Assembly: GCA_033297075.1 (NCBI GenBank)
Contig: MU858220.1
Coordinates: 1-64,000 of the forward strand
DNA from: Rhypophila decipiens
Lineage: Eukaryota > Ascomycota > Sordariomycetes > Sordariales > Naviculisporaceae
Length of the DNA: 64,000 bases
Direction of reading: 5' to 3'
Below are positions 11,118-23,023 of this stretch, in pieces. Below the pieces are notes generated by a model, which saw only the letters and a program-made list of their open reading frames with translations, did not search any database and had not been told where the DNA came from. A program made the position numbers and the translations under genes. Every line of letters begins with the position of its first letter. Within the stretch, counting starts at the first letter, position 1.

Positions 11118-14102
11118 TTAATTCCCTGATAACGCCTTAACATCCTGATAAAGAGGCAGCAAAACATCCCGAATATACTGCCTCCGAAAAGCCTCGTTCC
11201 CAAAGCTAAAGTCATACTCGGTTGGTGAGCTCGATGGTGGATTCATGCACTTGATCAGCACAGAAGTGAATCGTTCCTCCTCATGCTTGCGGATGTTCTT
11301 CATTAGGCGCTTCGCCGTGATGAGCTGAACAAGTCGATCATCAGACCCCGTTGAATGCCGTGGCTGGAAGTTCGCAAGTGGCTGGCCGAAAGTAAGCTCG
11401 AGGAGTGCTACGGCGAGGCAAAACATGTTCTGATTGTCCACCATGCCCATGCCGTTCCCGTTGGAGTCGGTGGGGGCCTTGTCTCGGCTGAATACTTGGC
11501 GGCGGTAGAGGCGTGTGGGATCTTCTGGGTCCATGTATACGTCATCAAGAGTCCAGTACTGATCGGGCAGCCAGGGGGTGTCGTAGAGAAGGAGCAGGGA
11601 GGTGGCAAGAGCGAGAGATATGCATCGTCTGGGAAAAGGTTAGAAATGGATCTTTGTAGCTGTGGATGTATCTCGAGTGCCAGATGTAGTAGGTACGCAC
11701 TTTTGCCTTGTAGGGATGGGCTTGCCATCGCTATAAAACGGAAGTAGCTGCCAGAGTGGTACTAATTCTCGATCTCGGCCAGCCTCACTGTAGATGAGGT
11801 AGTCAAAGTTGCCGCATGATAAACAACCCATGTAGTCGCCGGCACGAAAGTTCTGCTCGATCGTCTGGCATATGTTGAAGATCTCGATCTCAGAGGCCAC
11901 GGTGGCCGTAGATCCAGTGCCATCGATGACAAACTCCTTGATATCCGGGTCATGGAACCTCGCTTTCTTCTTGCCTTTGCGATCTATTTGCGCGGGGCTG
12001 GGTGATCTCTTAGCCTTGGATCTAATAGAGTAGTCAGCTTAGGTGGATTGAGCATTAAGAGTTTGTGGGTGTACTTTGACGAGACGGTCACATCATGCCA
12101 AAAGACCTTTGAAGTGTTGTCGTGAGCCTGAAAGGAGTAGTTGAAGGAAGGCCCTCCATTCTCATTGCTTTTGCTTGCGGCGGGAAGCTCGAGCCTGATT
12201 TGAGCCTGATGATTGGTTGATTCTATGCAGTTGTAAAGCCAAATATGGGTGAGCTTCTCGCACAAGTTCCAGGTATGGTCTCGCAAATCAAGCCAGGCGG
12301 TGACAAGGTCACTTGACTCCCCGGCGGGTTGCGCGTGCAGATCGGCGGTGCGTTCTTCGAGTTCACCATCCTGGCTTGGAACAAAGTTGAAGAGGTGATC
12401 CACATCCCTGCAGATCTTTCGAACAAGCCTCTCATACATGTGTGAGGCGGAGCTACGCTGGATGGCAGCCCATTTCTGAAGGAACTCATGCACGGCAGTT
12501 GTCTGGTTCCAGTCCCGCTCCAGGCCTGACTACAACCTTGTGGGTTAGTGAAGCTTGCTTAAGGATCAGAGAAGGAGTAACATACCAGAAAGTTCCCGTT
12601 AATAGACATTTTCCCTTTAAAGTAACTGAGATTTCTTTCTAGCTCGGAAACAGTCTTCTGGAACCTCGGCCAATCGTCCTTCATGTAAATGCGGAGCTTT
12701 GTCTGGAGCTGAAGATCGTCCCATCCCATATTGCGCTTCATAAGTGATTCGATTCGTGGGGCATCGAGCCTCTCGAGCAACTGAGTGTATGCCTCTTCTA
12801 TTCGGAGCTTACAAGAGCCCAGGCGGAGGATGGTTTTGTTGAAAACAAGATTGTACTCTTGAAATCCGGGTAGTTCGTGTATCTGTATCAAGAGCGCTAA
12901 CTGTTACTCAAAGACCTGAAAGAGGGCGAGTAACTGAGCATCTTACGTAACCTCGACAGTCCTCGAATATGTCCAAGAGATGCCTGGCATCTACTAACAC
13001 CTGCTTCATTGAAGGCCCTAGACTATAAAACCTCGTTAGAGACGCTGCAGGATGATAGAGGATTCGATACCGGAACCATTTAAGTCACTTAAGCGTGGCC
13101 TTATATCTTCTTGACATATGTTGTTCAGCTAGAAATGTGACGAGAAGTGTAAGGAGAAATAACAGTATAAATGCATACTTACCTAACGTCATACTGCCAC
13201 TTTTTGAGCAGGCCCAAGACCTGAATAAATCCTCGATCTTCTCTATTCTTGAATCTGACCATATCTCGATGGTTGGCATGAATGCTGATGGCGTTATATT
13301 CCGATCCGAAATTCGCCGACTCCCTTGATACCACGTTGCCGATGACGGGCATTGGTAACTCCTCATAGAAACAAGTAATCTCCATGGGCGACTGTGATAC
13401 CGACATCCGCCTCAAGAGGCGGACGAAGTCATCTTGGATAGATTCCAGAAATTCTTGATTAGGCTCCAGTATCTTTAGCAGGCGGCTATTGATGGATTTG
13501 ACAACACCGAGGGCGGAGATGGGAATCTTGGCCCAGCTGGCCATCCAAGACCCTTGATGCGGAGTTCCCATAAAGATGATCCCTTTGGTACACTTGAAAA
13601 TGGTTTGAAGACGGGACTCCCGGTTGTCCTGGCTGAGAAGGATCGCCTTTTTGCAGACGAGACCTCCGAGACTGTGAACGACGAATATGAGAGTGCGTGT
13701 CTCGGCACCAGCCGCCTCCCTATCTGTCGTAAGCTCAGCCATCAAGTTCCTTGCATGGTCTACGAGACGATTTCCGGATGACACGCCAGCGGACGTGAAG
13801 TAAGCGTCATAGCCGTATGTGAGAATACGAGCATTTCCCAGCTCTGCGGGCAACAGCGTTTGGGGCCAGGGCTTGGATGCCCCCGGACCGGCGATGTCGG
13901 CAGTCCAGGTGCGGTCTCGATCCCCGGTAAGGCCATGAATGAAGCATATGTCAACGGTTGCATCGGGGCAGGCATGCCACTCGTGGAGTCCAAACGGCGA
14001 AGATGACGATGGTGGTTGAGGTGTGATTTCCGCCTGTTGAGCGGAAGAGAACCGGCCTTGCACTCGCTTCTTAAGGAGACGAAGGAAACTGCTCTTGCCC
14101 AT
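11118..14102 (-). CDS. alpha/beta hydrolase fused to a DUF7580-type domain
   Basis: My model has six exons (14102-13183, 13022-12947, 12882-12586, 12529-12075, 12021-11701, 11628-11118) and reads in frame for about 859 residues, starting MGKSSFL. Residues ~35-300 form an alpha/beta hydrolase of the type found at the N-terminus of fungal NLR-like proteins (SesB/PGAP1-like). It has the oxyanion-side HG (FIHGLTGD), the nucleophile GHSLGG-like motif HSLGGL, and GTPHQGS. After the first intron comes a helical region, then a C-terminal domain with DTPWLPDQYW, MDPEDP and CLAVALLELTFG, which matches the kinase-like DUF7580 domain seen next to HeLo-type cell-death modules. Alternative: splicing the first intron at 13130 instead stops at 13085 and leaves two adjacent genes, with the second starting at 13009. 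The in-frame join and the strong TCTAAC branch point favour fusion. The likely role is signalling in self/non-self recognition. Confidence 0.7.
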
Positions 14103-14521
14103 ATTTCTCAAACGATAGTCCGCAAGTTCGGGAAACGGGCTATTTGACCGTTAGAAGACGCCAGTCTACGAGAAATGATGGGTATGAGGTAAATACCTCT
14201 GTCGAAGGTCTAAGGAAGACCAAAAATGCGTCTAGAAGGGAACGTGTGCATGCCTTAGGCAGGGATCCGAAGACCTTTGGTTTCTCAGATACACCCCTTT
14301 TCCAACGCTCGCACTTCTGTGGTATATGAATGATGGGTAACTCGCGGATGGCGTGCAGAGAGAGTGTGAGATCCTGTCTTTCCAATTTCCATACCTGAGG
14401 GTCAGCTGAAAAATGTCGGTCTTATCGCAGATGATTACGGAGCGGGGTAAGCTGGGAGCCTGGTCATGATGGGCTGACATTTTTCATACGACGAGATATC
14501 ACGGGCGGCAGGCGCGGGCAG
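14103..14521. promoter_or_regulatory. shared region between two divergent genes
   Basis: About 420 bases separate the ATG of the hydrolase-DUF7580 gene (minus) from the first supported codons of the zinc-finger/C2/WW gene (plus). It may hold a bidirectional promoter and an unresolved first exon of the plus-strand gene; a short frame starting ATG at 14413 followed by GTAAGC is one candidate. Confidence 0.4.
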
Positions 14522-17500
14522 GAACTGCCCAACTTAAGCAACTGTCTCCATCAAGAGGAAGCAGCAGTCCACACGCCAACTTCGTCTCGATCCTTGGACC
14601 ATCGCCTGAGGTTTGCATCTCCCTACAAGGACGAAATATTGAGGATCCTCGACATCATCGCTAGCCAGCTTGAGACTGATGTTCACAAACGTCTTGAGGG
14701 GAAACATGGCCGAAGTCGACCCGATTCCGACCCTGATCCAGATATCGCCGATGCCGCCTCGGACGGTTCCGGGTCACCATGGGAGGTATCGTCGGGCTCA
14801 GACTCTGACGACGAGTTGGATCACGATGGGCCAGGGACTGACAAAGGTGTGTTGCCCACCAACAACACTGCCAATCAAGTGCTCGAAGCGACACAAATGG
14901 CCATAAAATGTCTCTATATGATCCCCCTCCGGAAACCAGCCCCGATGGATCGTCTTAAGGACAAGTTTGTTGAGAGTAGGAACCCATCTCCTCATTCATT
15001 CTACGACCAGCTGTATATTTGTGACAAGTTCCCCGCCCTCGAACCCCTGGTCCAGACGCGTCTTGCAAGAATGATCACCCGGCGCAGGGAACTTCTAGAA
15101 TACCGACTGCGACACAGCGAGAAGCTCACACTCAGGCCGACCGACTCTGCTGATATGAAAGACACGAATGACACATCTCAGGACGCGGAGACAGTAGATG
15201 ACGCTACAAACAATGATATTGTCATTAGCGACGACGTGAAGGAAAACATCGAGAAGCCTCTTCGTGGACCATTGACCCAGTTTACGAAGGCGACGACAGT
15301 CCGCGTCGATCCCAACTCTTTGCCCCTTCTCCTTAAAGATGGCTTTGCTCAAATGCAATTTGCTACATCCTCAGCCCTTGAGGACGACACGAGAACATCG
15401 GTTGCTGGTAGCCGTGCGACCCGGGAGCTGAGGATTGAGGTACCGCTCCGTCCAAAGCAGTCTGATGGAACGTTCGCAAAGCTTTTCAAGTGCAATTATT
15501 GCTATTTACCCGTGCAAATTGAGACAGACCGGGCCTGGAGGTATATCTTTGATGTCTTCTTAACATTTCATCTCCTCCTATCCTTCATCCCAGCACTTGA
15601 TGGCTCCAGTGCCGGAAATGCCTTTCTTCCGGCCGCTTTGTAGACAAAAGGGAACAAAAGCAATGCTGACGTTGATATTCCTACAGAGAACACGTCCTCG
15701 CAGATCTCCAGCCGTTTGTGTGCACGCATGCGAGTTGTCAGCTGGGGGACTACCTTTTCGACAACGCCGAAGCTTGGTATCGTCATGAATCAGAGCACCA
15801 CCGAGTCGAATTCTTCTGCAAAATACCAGGCCATGATGCGTTCATGAGCCAATCTCGTTTCCGGGAGCATCTGAAGAATGATCATAAAATGGTTCTCGGA
15901 CCCTCTGCAGATGAGTTGGAAATCTGTAGACGGCCACTTAAAGCCCTCTCTGGGATCTGCAACCTATGCCAAAGCCACACCAGCAACATGAAACGGCATG
16001 TTTCACGCCACCTTCGCCAGATCGCAGTGTTTTCTTTGCCACGCGCCGACTATTACACCGGAGATGATGAAGACGATAAACGGGACCAAAGCTCACGGGC
16101 GATAGGCTACAGTGCAGGACAGTCCATTCCTGATTCCTCAAAAGCCTTCGGTACATTTTCCTCGCACTCGAGCAGAGACAACGTACCTCATCCTAACGGC
16201 AGTATCGCCCCCCACTCCGGCCGCCGGCAAAGCACTATCAGCATAGCTCAGGAGGAAGAATATTTGTCGAGATTGGATCCGGAATCAGCGGGGGACTCCA
16301 ATAACATTCCACCTGATTCCGTGCCTCTCTCCTGGGATCAGATCGATGCTTATGGCGTGATAAATGCTCGCGACGGACGATCAGAACACCCTCCAAACAT
16401 GTTACCGAGGTTCGGTCCACACGATAAGACACATCATAACCATCGTGACTTTGAAGATAACCCTGTGGCTAGAGAGCAGCCTCTACTAACCTCACCATCG
16501 ACCACATGGACCTCACCCGCCGTCCAGGGCCAACCGTATCCATATCATAATCTTCGTGTCACAGGTAGGTTTCCGTGATTCACATGGCCTTGTACTAATA
16601 CGCGGTAGGCGCCAAGACTAATGACCTAACCCCTTGATTACCTACTTAGTCTATAGATGTGACCTTATTAAACGAAACACTTTCAGTGGGCCTCCCCAAA
16701 TCTCAGCCTTAGGGTCTATACTAGCAAAAGCTGATCTGATCTATACAGGGTCTCCTGACACCTTTGCGGTCCTTAAGATAAACGGGTTGCAGGTTGGCAA
16801 GACCACGACCAAGAGAAGGACGGTCAATCCTGATTGGTGGGAAAAATTCGATATGTACTACTCCCTCACTTCTCATGAGGCTCGATGTTTATAGCGTGCA
16901 GCTAGCTGATCTTTCGTTTCCACAGAACCGTGGATGAGAACAGCATTCTCGAGCTCGAAGTTTTTGACGAGAAAAAAAACAAAACAGAGGGACAAGGCTT
17001 TCTTGGGAGAACCAGTCTCCGAATAGGGGACGAGATAAAGCTACTAAGACCCGGTGCTGGCAGTAAGAGAATGCCTAAAGTCCTGAAAAGCCAGTGTAGC
17101 CTGCTGACCAGTGGACGAAAATACGACACTACAGAGGAAGTTGTTCACCAAGACCTGGAGGGATATGTAGACGCGGGTGGTAGAACGTATAAAGCGGCTG
17201 GAAAGGCCATTCTCCATCTGTCAACTGATCTAGCGGTACCCTTAAACACCCATCGACGCGAGAGTGGGGTATTCTCCACGGCAATTCCGTTGAGAAAGGA
17301 CGAGCCCGCCCTCCCCGCTGGCTGGGAGTGTCGATTGGACATTGATGGTAGGGAATATTATGTCGATCACAACACAAGAACAACCTCGTGGCTTCGCCCA
17401 GATGATACAGGTAGCGTCGGCAGTCGACCAGGCACAGCCCGCTCCGGTTCACGACCAAAAGATCCCGAGCATACGGACGCAACGTCGCAACGTTCCACAG

Positions 17501-17766
17501 AAGACGAAGTCAGACGGATCATACGTGAACGGCAACAAGTGCTAAAAGCCAACGGCGGTCGTCTTAGAATAACAGAAGGAGGCAAGCCAGGCATAGAAAC
17601 AACAATACCCTATCTTGGGATTGGAACAGGAGGGGTCGATGACTTGACAGCAGGCGATCAAGAGCCGTCTGCCCATGTGGTGTCTGACTCGCCTTCAAAA
17701 GCCGAGTACAATATCTACGATCGCGCCTTCGACGCCGAGATCGAGAGGATAAGAAACCGAGGTTGA
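14522..17766 (+). CDS. zinc-finger region + NEDD4/Rsp5-type C2 + WW protein without HECT
   Basis: Exons 14522-15540, 15687-16564, 16650-16854 and 16926-17766 read in frame. The true start is unresolved: no ATG lies in frame at the 5' end, so a short first exon is probably missing, and numbering here begins at 14594. From there 956 residues are seen. The start ([12 protein letters not shown]) matches the head of a fungal family with Cys/His fingers. The finger region spans ~299-437 with CNYC, a CxxxxC pair, paired His and [20 protein letters not shown]. After a Ser-rich linker comes a C2 domain (~605-777) with [18 protein letters not shown] and [15 protein letters not shown]. Then follows a WW domain (~804-834) with both Trp and [15 protein letters not shown]. 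Known C2-WW proteins of this type are HECT ubiquitin ligases; here the protein ends 120 residues later with no HECT. It might act as an adaptor that recruits PY-motif partners to membranes. Confidence 0.75.
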
Positions 17767-18398
17767 CTACGTTCATGGTGGATGAGGGCCGGCAGTGCTT
17801 GGAAGACACTGGTCTTGGGGAACGGCCGCAACGGCCACGACGAGACTGAATCCAGTAGAGTGCATATTATATGATCCTGATACTTTACCTTGCTCTCGTT
17901 ATTGGCTGGGACTCGACATGAGCAATCAAACCTACAGAACCATCTTTGTATACGTATACAACATGGCTCGGATGACAGCCAGCAAGAAATAAAAACGGAA
18001 TTTTCCCCTACAATAGCCACACTTTCACCAATCACAGCAATTACTCAAGGCACGACCCCCTTACCATCCCCGTTTTTATTACTTGGTATCGTTACCTTGA
18101 ATTATATACGTATGAAAAGGGGTTCTATATGTGTCATTGCTCTTTTACATACCCAGACGTTCATGCAGGAATAGGTATCACAAAATAGCAATTTACAAGT
18201 TATCATCTTCATATCGTAATTACTGTTCCGTTCGGGTACAAAGAGTTCCTTGCCGACATGAATATGCGTTATTAACACTTTCTCGCGGATAATTAGACTA
18301 GGTAATTGGAATATGACTAGGCTTCTATTTTACTCTTTAATTACCAACAACTATTTAAGGAAGGTAGCAAGATGGGAATCCACCCCAGCGGTGCCCTT
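17767..18398. other. AT-rich intergenic region between convergent genes
   Basis: This is 3' flanking sequence of the zinc-finger/C2/WW gene and of the membrane C2H2 gene. It is AT-rich, with no gene or repeat that I can recognise. Confidence 0.5.
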
Positions 18399-20673
18399 TC
18401 AGTAATCCAAACGAATAAAGGACCCCAGATGTGATGGGCGCCAACTATCATCCCCAGACGGACTACCTGGTACCTGTGCGTTTCCGTTAGCATGATGATA
18501 CTCAGTCGCATTTCCAAAGTCTGTAGACACGGTGCTGCTCGCGCTGGTATCCTGGCTTCCCCACATGCTGTGGCCGTCTATAAGATGGCTGCTTGTTGGA
18601 CCGAATATGCTGATATCGAAGCGCTGTTCCCCATGCTCTGTCCTTCCATTGCGAGAATATGTCAGAAACGAACGTTGGCTGTCGACTGGCGCGTGATAAT
18701 TGCATTCCGTGGCCCACTGGGTTGTGCTGCCCATGTCTAGAACTGACTCCAGTGCCACGAGGTCGATATAAGGATTTCCGTAGCCTATCGAGCCAATTGC
18801 TGGACTAAAGTCATTGCACTGGGCGGACTGGGGCGTGGTATTGATTTCACCACAGTATCCAGTTGTTGGAGTATGAATGCTGGAGTTGTTTGCAGTCGAT
18901 GACTGGGCTTCTATTTGGACGCTATGAGTGGCAGCCGGCAATACGTCATAGACGGCAGAGGAAAGGTTGGTATTGTTTGAGTCTGCACTGTTCTCAATGC
19001 CCCCATCTTTCGATTTGGTGGTCCCACGGCCCATAGAGCCACGGTAAGCCTGAAAGACTTCTGACTGAGCCTGCCGGATGATGCCCACGAACTGCGTCCT
19101 CAGTTGGTCCTCAAGCGGTCCAGCCATTCCGGAGACTGCATCTTGCAGTAGACGCCGGACAACACGGAGTAATTCGCGCCGTTGGAAGCGCTCGTACTGT
19201 TCGATTTCGCTTACTCGTTGCTGCTCGGCATTGGGGGAGTTGCTGTTCGAGTGGTCTAAGAAACAGAAGCGTCAGCGGCCGTGGTCGAGCTAGTGTCCAA
19301 TCAAGAGACTCTTGAGACAGTATGGATTTCTTACATGGTGATGGCACGAGATCTCCGTCTTCGTCTGGAAACAAGATCTTGTACATTGCGTACCATCGCT
19401 CTTCCTCCGTCTCACCATGCTTCTTCTTCCGCAGTTCCGCCTCTTGAGCCTTGTCAAATCCCTCCGGCAAGTCGACGAGCTTTATCTCACAGCCCTCCGG
19501 TTGTCTTTGGTGGTTTCTTAGATCAGTCTCAGATTTCAATATTGTCCCGCATCGATGGCAATGGATTGGTACAGCATGGGTTCTGTACAAGTGCTCTCTG
19601 TGGGAGAAACCGAGTCAGCTCTGAAACCTGTCAACTGAGACAACAACCTGGCGGACATCAGACACTCACTTTACGCGGCGAACTTCCCCCCAGCCTGGCC
19701 CAGAACACGCTCTGTGTCTCAAATGCCTTTTAGGATTTCGCTTGTAAAACGGACAGGCGAACCTCAAGCCAGATGAGCAAAGTTCCTCTAGCTTAGGACG
19801 CTTAGGACTGTCGTCAAGTCCAATGCAGTCGCTCGTTGCTCGTCCTCGCTTACTTGCTGTTATTGATCCTTCGGATGACGAGTTCGATGAATGGCCCTGT
19901 TCCTCTGTTCGTTGTTCTCTACCGCCTGCACGAATCTTCAATCCTAGATGTGGGCCATGGCTGAGGAGTGACTTGAACTCCGTCATGAGACTATCAACCG
20001 CTCTTTTCTTGTATATCTCGAGTGTTGGGCCGAGCGTGGAGGTGTCTGATATAGAGAGTGACCCGCCCGAGCTGGACCCTTCTTCTGATGACCGTTCCAG
20101 GTCTGAGACTGGAGATCGTTTCCCCTCTCCTTGCTGTGGGTGGTTAAGTTTTACATCTGAGCTCGCAGCAATTGCTAGGGATGTCCTCAAGTCCTCATGG
20201 ACGGCGATTTCGGTAAGAGTTGTTGGATCCGGGCAATCATAATTTATTCCACCTTGAAAACAAGAAGACCGCGGCGCATCCTTCTCGGTAACCTGGCTTG
20301 AGGGTGAGCCAAAGGCAGCCAATGATGAAGGTATCGTGATGACATCCTGGACTGAGCTGCGGTGTACCGGTACTTCGTCGACTTCCACGGTGGAGCGGGG
20401 CGCAATATAACAAGCCGGTGGTGGCTGGGGAATGCCGATGGCCGACTCTAAAAGCGTTTCTCGGTGGGGAACCGTTCTTGAGCCATGATGTTGGAATCGC
20501 GATTGCCTTGTTCGAAATGTATTTCTCGGAGACGTGTAGAGAGCGAGAATGCTGACGATGAGGATCGAGATGACCAGTACGCTGGCTCCCATTCCGACGA
20601 GGCTGCCCACCGAGAGTCCATCGGCACTCTTATCGACGTTCGGTACTTGCTCGCTTTTGGGTTGTTTTAGCAT
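18399..20673 (-). CDS. membrane-anchored C2H2-type zinc-finger protein
   Basis: Exons 20673-19670, 19597-19335 and 19255-18399 give 707 residues from the first usable ATG (MLKQPKSEQ). The open frame continues 5' to about 20730 without an ATG, so an upstream exon encoding an ectodomain or signal peptide is possible. Residues ~18-43 are a strong transmembrane helix (SLVGMGASVLVISILIVSILAL). A long Ser-rich region with a basic KRGRATSD segment follows. Then comes a conserved fungal finger block: FACPFYKRNPKRH, GPGWGEVRRVKEHLYRTHA, CHRCGTILKSETDLRNHQR and WYAMYKILFPDEDGD. The two intron joins fall exactly inside this block and restore it. Proteins with this block are usually soluble and uncharacterised; the membrane anchor suggests a tethered regulator, perhaps released by proteolysis. 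Confidence 0.75.
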
Positions 20674-21561
20674 GACGGGGATCGTGAACTGAGTGACCGT
20701 CGTTCGGATCTCTGTTTCGGCAGGCAGCAAAAGACAAGCGTAGGATGGGGTTGGCTGCTAACAACGATGGAGACATACCACCGCGACGTGTTTTGAGATG
20801 GCGGGAATGTGTCAAGCAGAAAGGTCGACGTTCTTGGCTTTAAGCAACCTCTGGGAACCCGAGAAAGCCCTCCAAGGACGCGGAGTGCCAACAAGGCAAC
20901 GAGAATACGACGACGGCCACCACTGCAGTGTCCATGATGCAACCTTAGAAGGCAATCAACAAAGTCGAAATTGGGCTTGGGCCCGGGATAATGGAGTACG
21001 TGGTGGTAAAGCAACGAAAAACGACCCCCAACGTGGGCGGTGGTACAACCGGTGGCCGAGTGCTCGGAAAGGGCAGGTTGTAGCGTGAGGAAGCAGAATA
21101 GAACCCCGAACGGGAAGGACCAGAACGCGCAAATGCGTTTATGGAGAGATCCGGGGACATGGGACGGCAAGTGCACTCCAGCCTGGAAAGTGTAAGGCAG
21201 ACACCTAAATTACAAGCGGTTGAAAAGTGTAATGACCACCCTATATCAAGCTGACCCGGTATCTCTCTATCTAAGAAAAGGCACGTTATATGCGGGAGTC
21301 TCCCGAAATTGCCGGATATTGATGTGCATGTGTGACGCGCAAGCTCTTGGCATTCTAAGCCACTTGTGGTGTGCTCCATGTAGATAAATACTGAGCACAG
21401 CGCTCTCTTCATTCTCTTATGCTCTTGCTCTTCAGTACTCAATACATTGATTACATTTACATCTCTTTTGTAGCTCCTCGGGTGAGAGCATGGAAACAAA
21501 GGAGGAGAAGAGGGTGTGCTAATATGCCCTTTGCCTTCATGTTCAGACTTGAACCCAATCT
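20674..21561. other. upstream region of the membrane C2H2 gene; possible unresolved 5' exon
   Basis: A minus-strand frame from 21176 begins with a plausible signal peptide (hydrophobic stretch CAFWSFPFGVLFCFLTLQPA). It could be a first exon of the gene ending at 18399. I could not join it with canonical sites in a convincing way, so no gene is called. Confidence 0.3.
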
Positions 21562-23023
21562 TCAAAAGCCAAAGAACAACGATGTCGGCGCTGCGTGGTT
21601 CCTCTTCTCCAGATAGCCTTTGCATCCATGTTCCTCGAGCAAGCTTTTGGCATATTCCGGTAACTGGGTTTGGAAGGGTACGCGGTAGTTTGTTTCCGGT
21701 TCTGCTTCTCGGCCAGCCTTTTCCTCTGCCTCCACTTCGTCCTCGATGATCCCTTTCCAGGCCGCCGGCTCGGGGAATGAAGGATCCCAGTCTTCTTCAG
21801 ACTCATCGAATGGCAGCTCCCTGAATCCTTCCATTACTATGTCCAGGTGAGCTCGCTCTTGGGCTGCCCTTGTCAGCTCGTCTCGGAGTGCGCGTACCTT
21901 GCGAGCGCGTGGCCCGTCGCACATCATGATCAAACATCTTTGGAGTCCTTTGAGATCGTCGTTGAGCGTCCAGATATATTGGAACCGCTCTGCGACTTGG
22001 TGGGCGAGAGCGTTTCGGATTCGGCGGATGTCGTATTCAAGGAAACCCCTGAGGCCAACAGGGTCAAAAGGACAGACCTGCTGGATTTCGGGGATGCTGA
22101 TACGCCTCAGGTAGCTTTCCATCTCGTCGCCAGCGCATCTCAAGAGGTGAGGCCCTTCTGCAATTTCTGGCCAGATCCGGGGCCAGTGCGCGCGTGCCGC
22201 GGCACGGAAGGACTCTTTGAAAAGATGAAGTCCCTGGCGAAGAAGCTCCCCTCCAACGGCGCTGTGTATCTTGACCTCCCAGAGCTGAGGTTTGACCGAT
22301 TTGTTGAGCCTGTAAGTCCCCTGGTCGCCTGCCAGTGGGTTGGGTTCCAAGCTGGCAAGCCTGATGATCTCTTGGTCCCTTATATATTTTTTCAAAACCC
22401 AACTCCGCTTGATCCTCCCTGAGTGCCTCCTCTTCCTCTCTACAGTCCCTCTCTTTGTCGGTAAGATACTTTTCAGCTCCCTTGCCCTTTTTGAGAAACG
22501 TCCAGGTGGCTGGTTCTGAGTCGGAAACCAAACATGACTCGTGGACTCGAGCTTCCGAAGCCTGGGTCGGATGCATGAAACGAGGCAGAACTGCGTGATG
22601 CGATAACCGTGCAGGAAGCTCCTTTGGCTCGCCGGCTTAATAGACGTACCGTGGCTGATACCATCCGTAAGAATAAGAGTCCCGTTTCTCTCCTTCGATC
22701 CCCACAGACTTTGAGATGTCGAGTTTCCGGCTTGGGGAAGAGCTGTAGTCACTTGAATCCTTGGACGGCGTTGAAGCAAGTGTCGTACTGATTGAGTCGC
22801 TTAAGCAAGAAAGGCGTGAAGAGCTTCCATCACCGACTGTGTAAATCTTGCCGCGCTCCTCAGTTGGCTTCGCCGTCTCCTTGAAGAACCTGAGCTCCTG
22901 GCGGACCCTTGCGTTCTCTGCATCAAGGCCTCTGTAAGACTGGAGCTCCTCGTTGGCTTTAGCGAGCTCCTTTCGGAGGATACGAATCACTTCGGCGTCA
23001 CTGCTGCCTCCTATCTTGCCCAT
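21562..23023 (-). CDS. coiled-coil protein with R-N-x3-H C-terminal domain (paralog 1)
   Basis: Two exons (23023-22650 and 22561-21562) give 457 residues; the donor is GTACGT, and the acceptor GACCCAG is the one that reaches the C-terminal frame. The ATG has a good context (CCACCATGG). Residues ~8-50 form a coiled coil (AEVIRILRKELAKANEELQS), followed by a Ser-rich linker and a basic region. The C-terminal domain (~220-400) contains VGGELLRQGLHLFKESF, AHWPRIWPE, EGPHLL and IRRIRNALAHQ. It is clearly homologous to the C-terminal domain of the divergent gene at 24446-25927. The RNALAH motif matches the Rx4H consensus of HEPN RNases, in a helical context. No named family is recognised; an RNase or RNA-linked role is a hypothesis. 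The middle of the protein is less certain because three frames are partly open there. Confidence 0.65.

Noticed and set aside
13085..13130. An early stop after the hydrolase domain, giving two separate genes
   Set aside because: It is kept only as an alternative. The longer splice preserves frame through five more exons and uses a better branch point.
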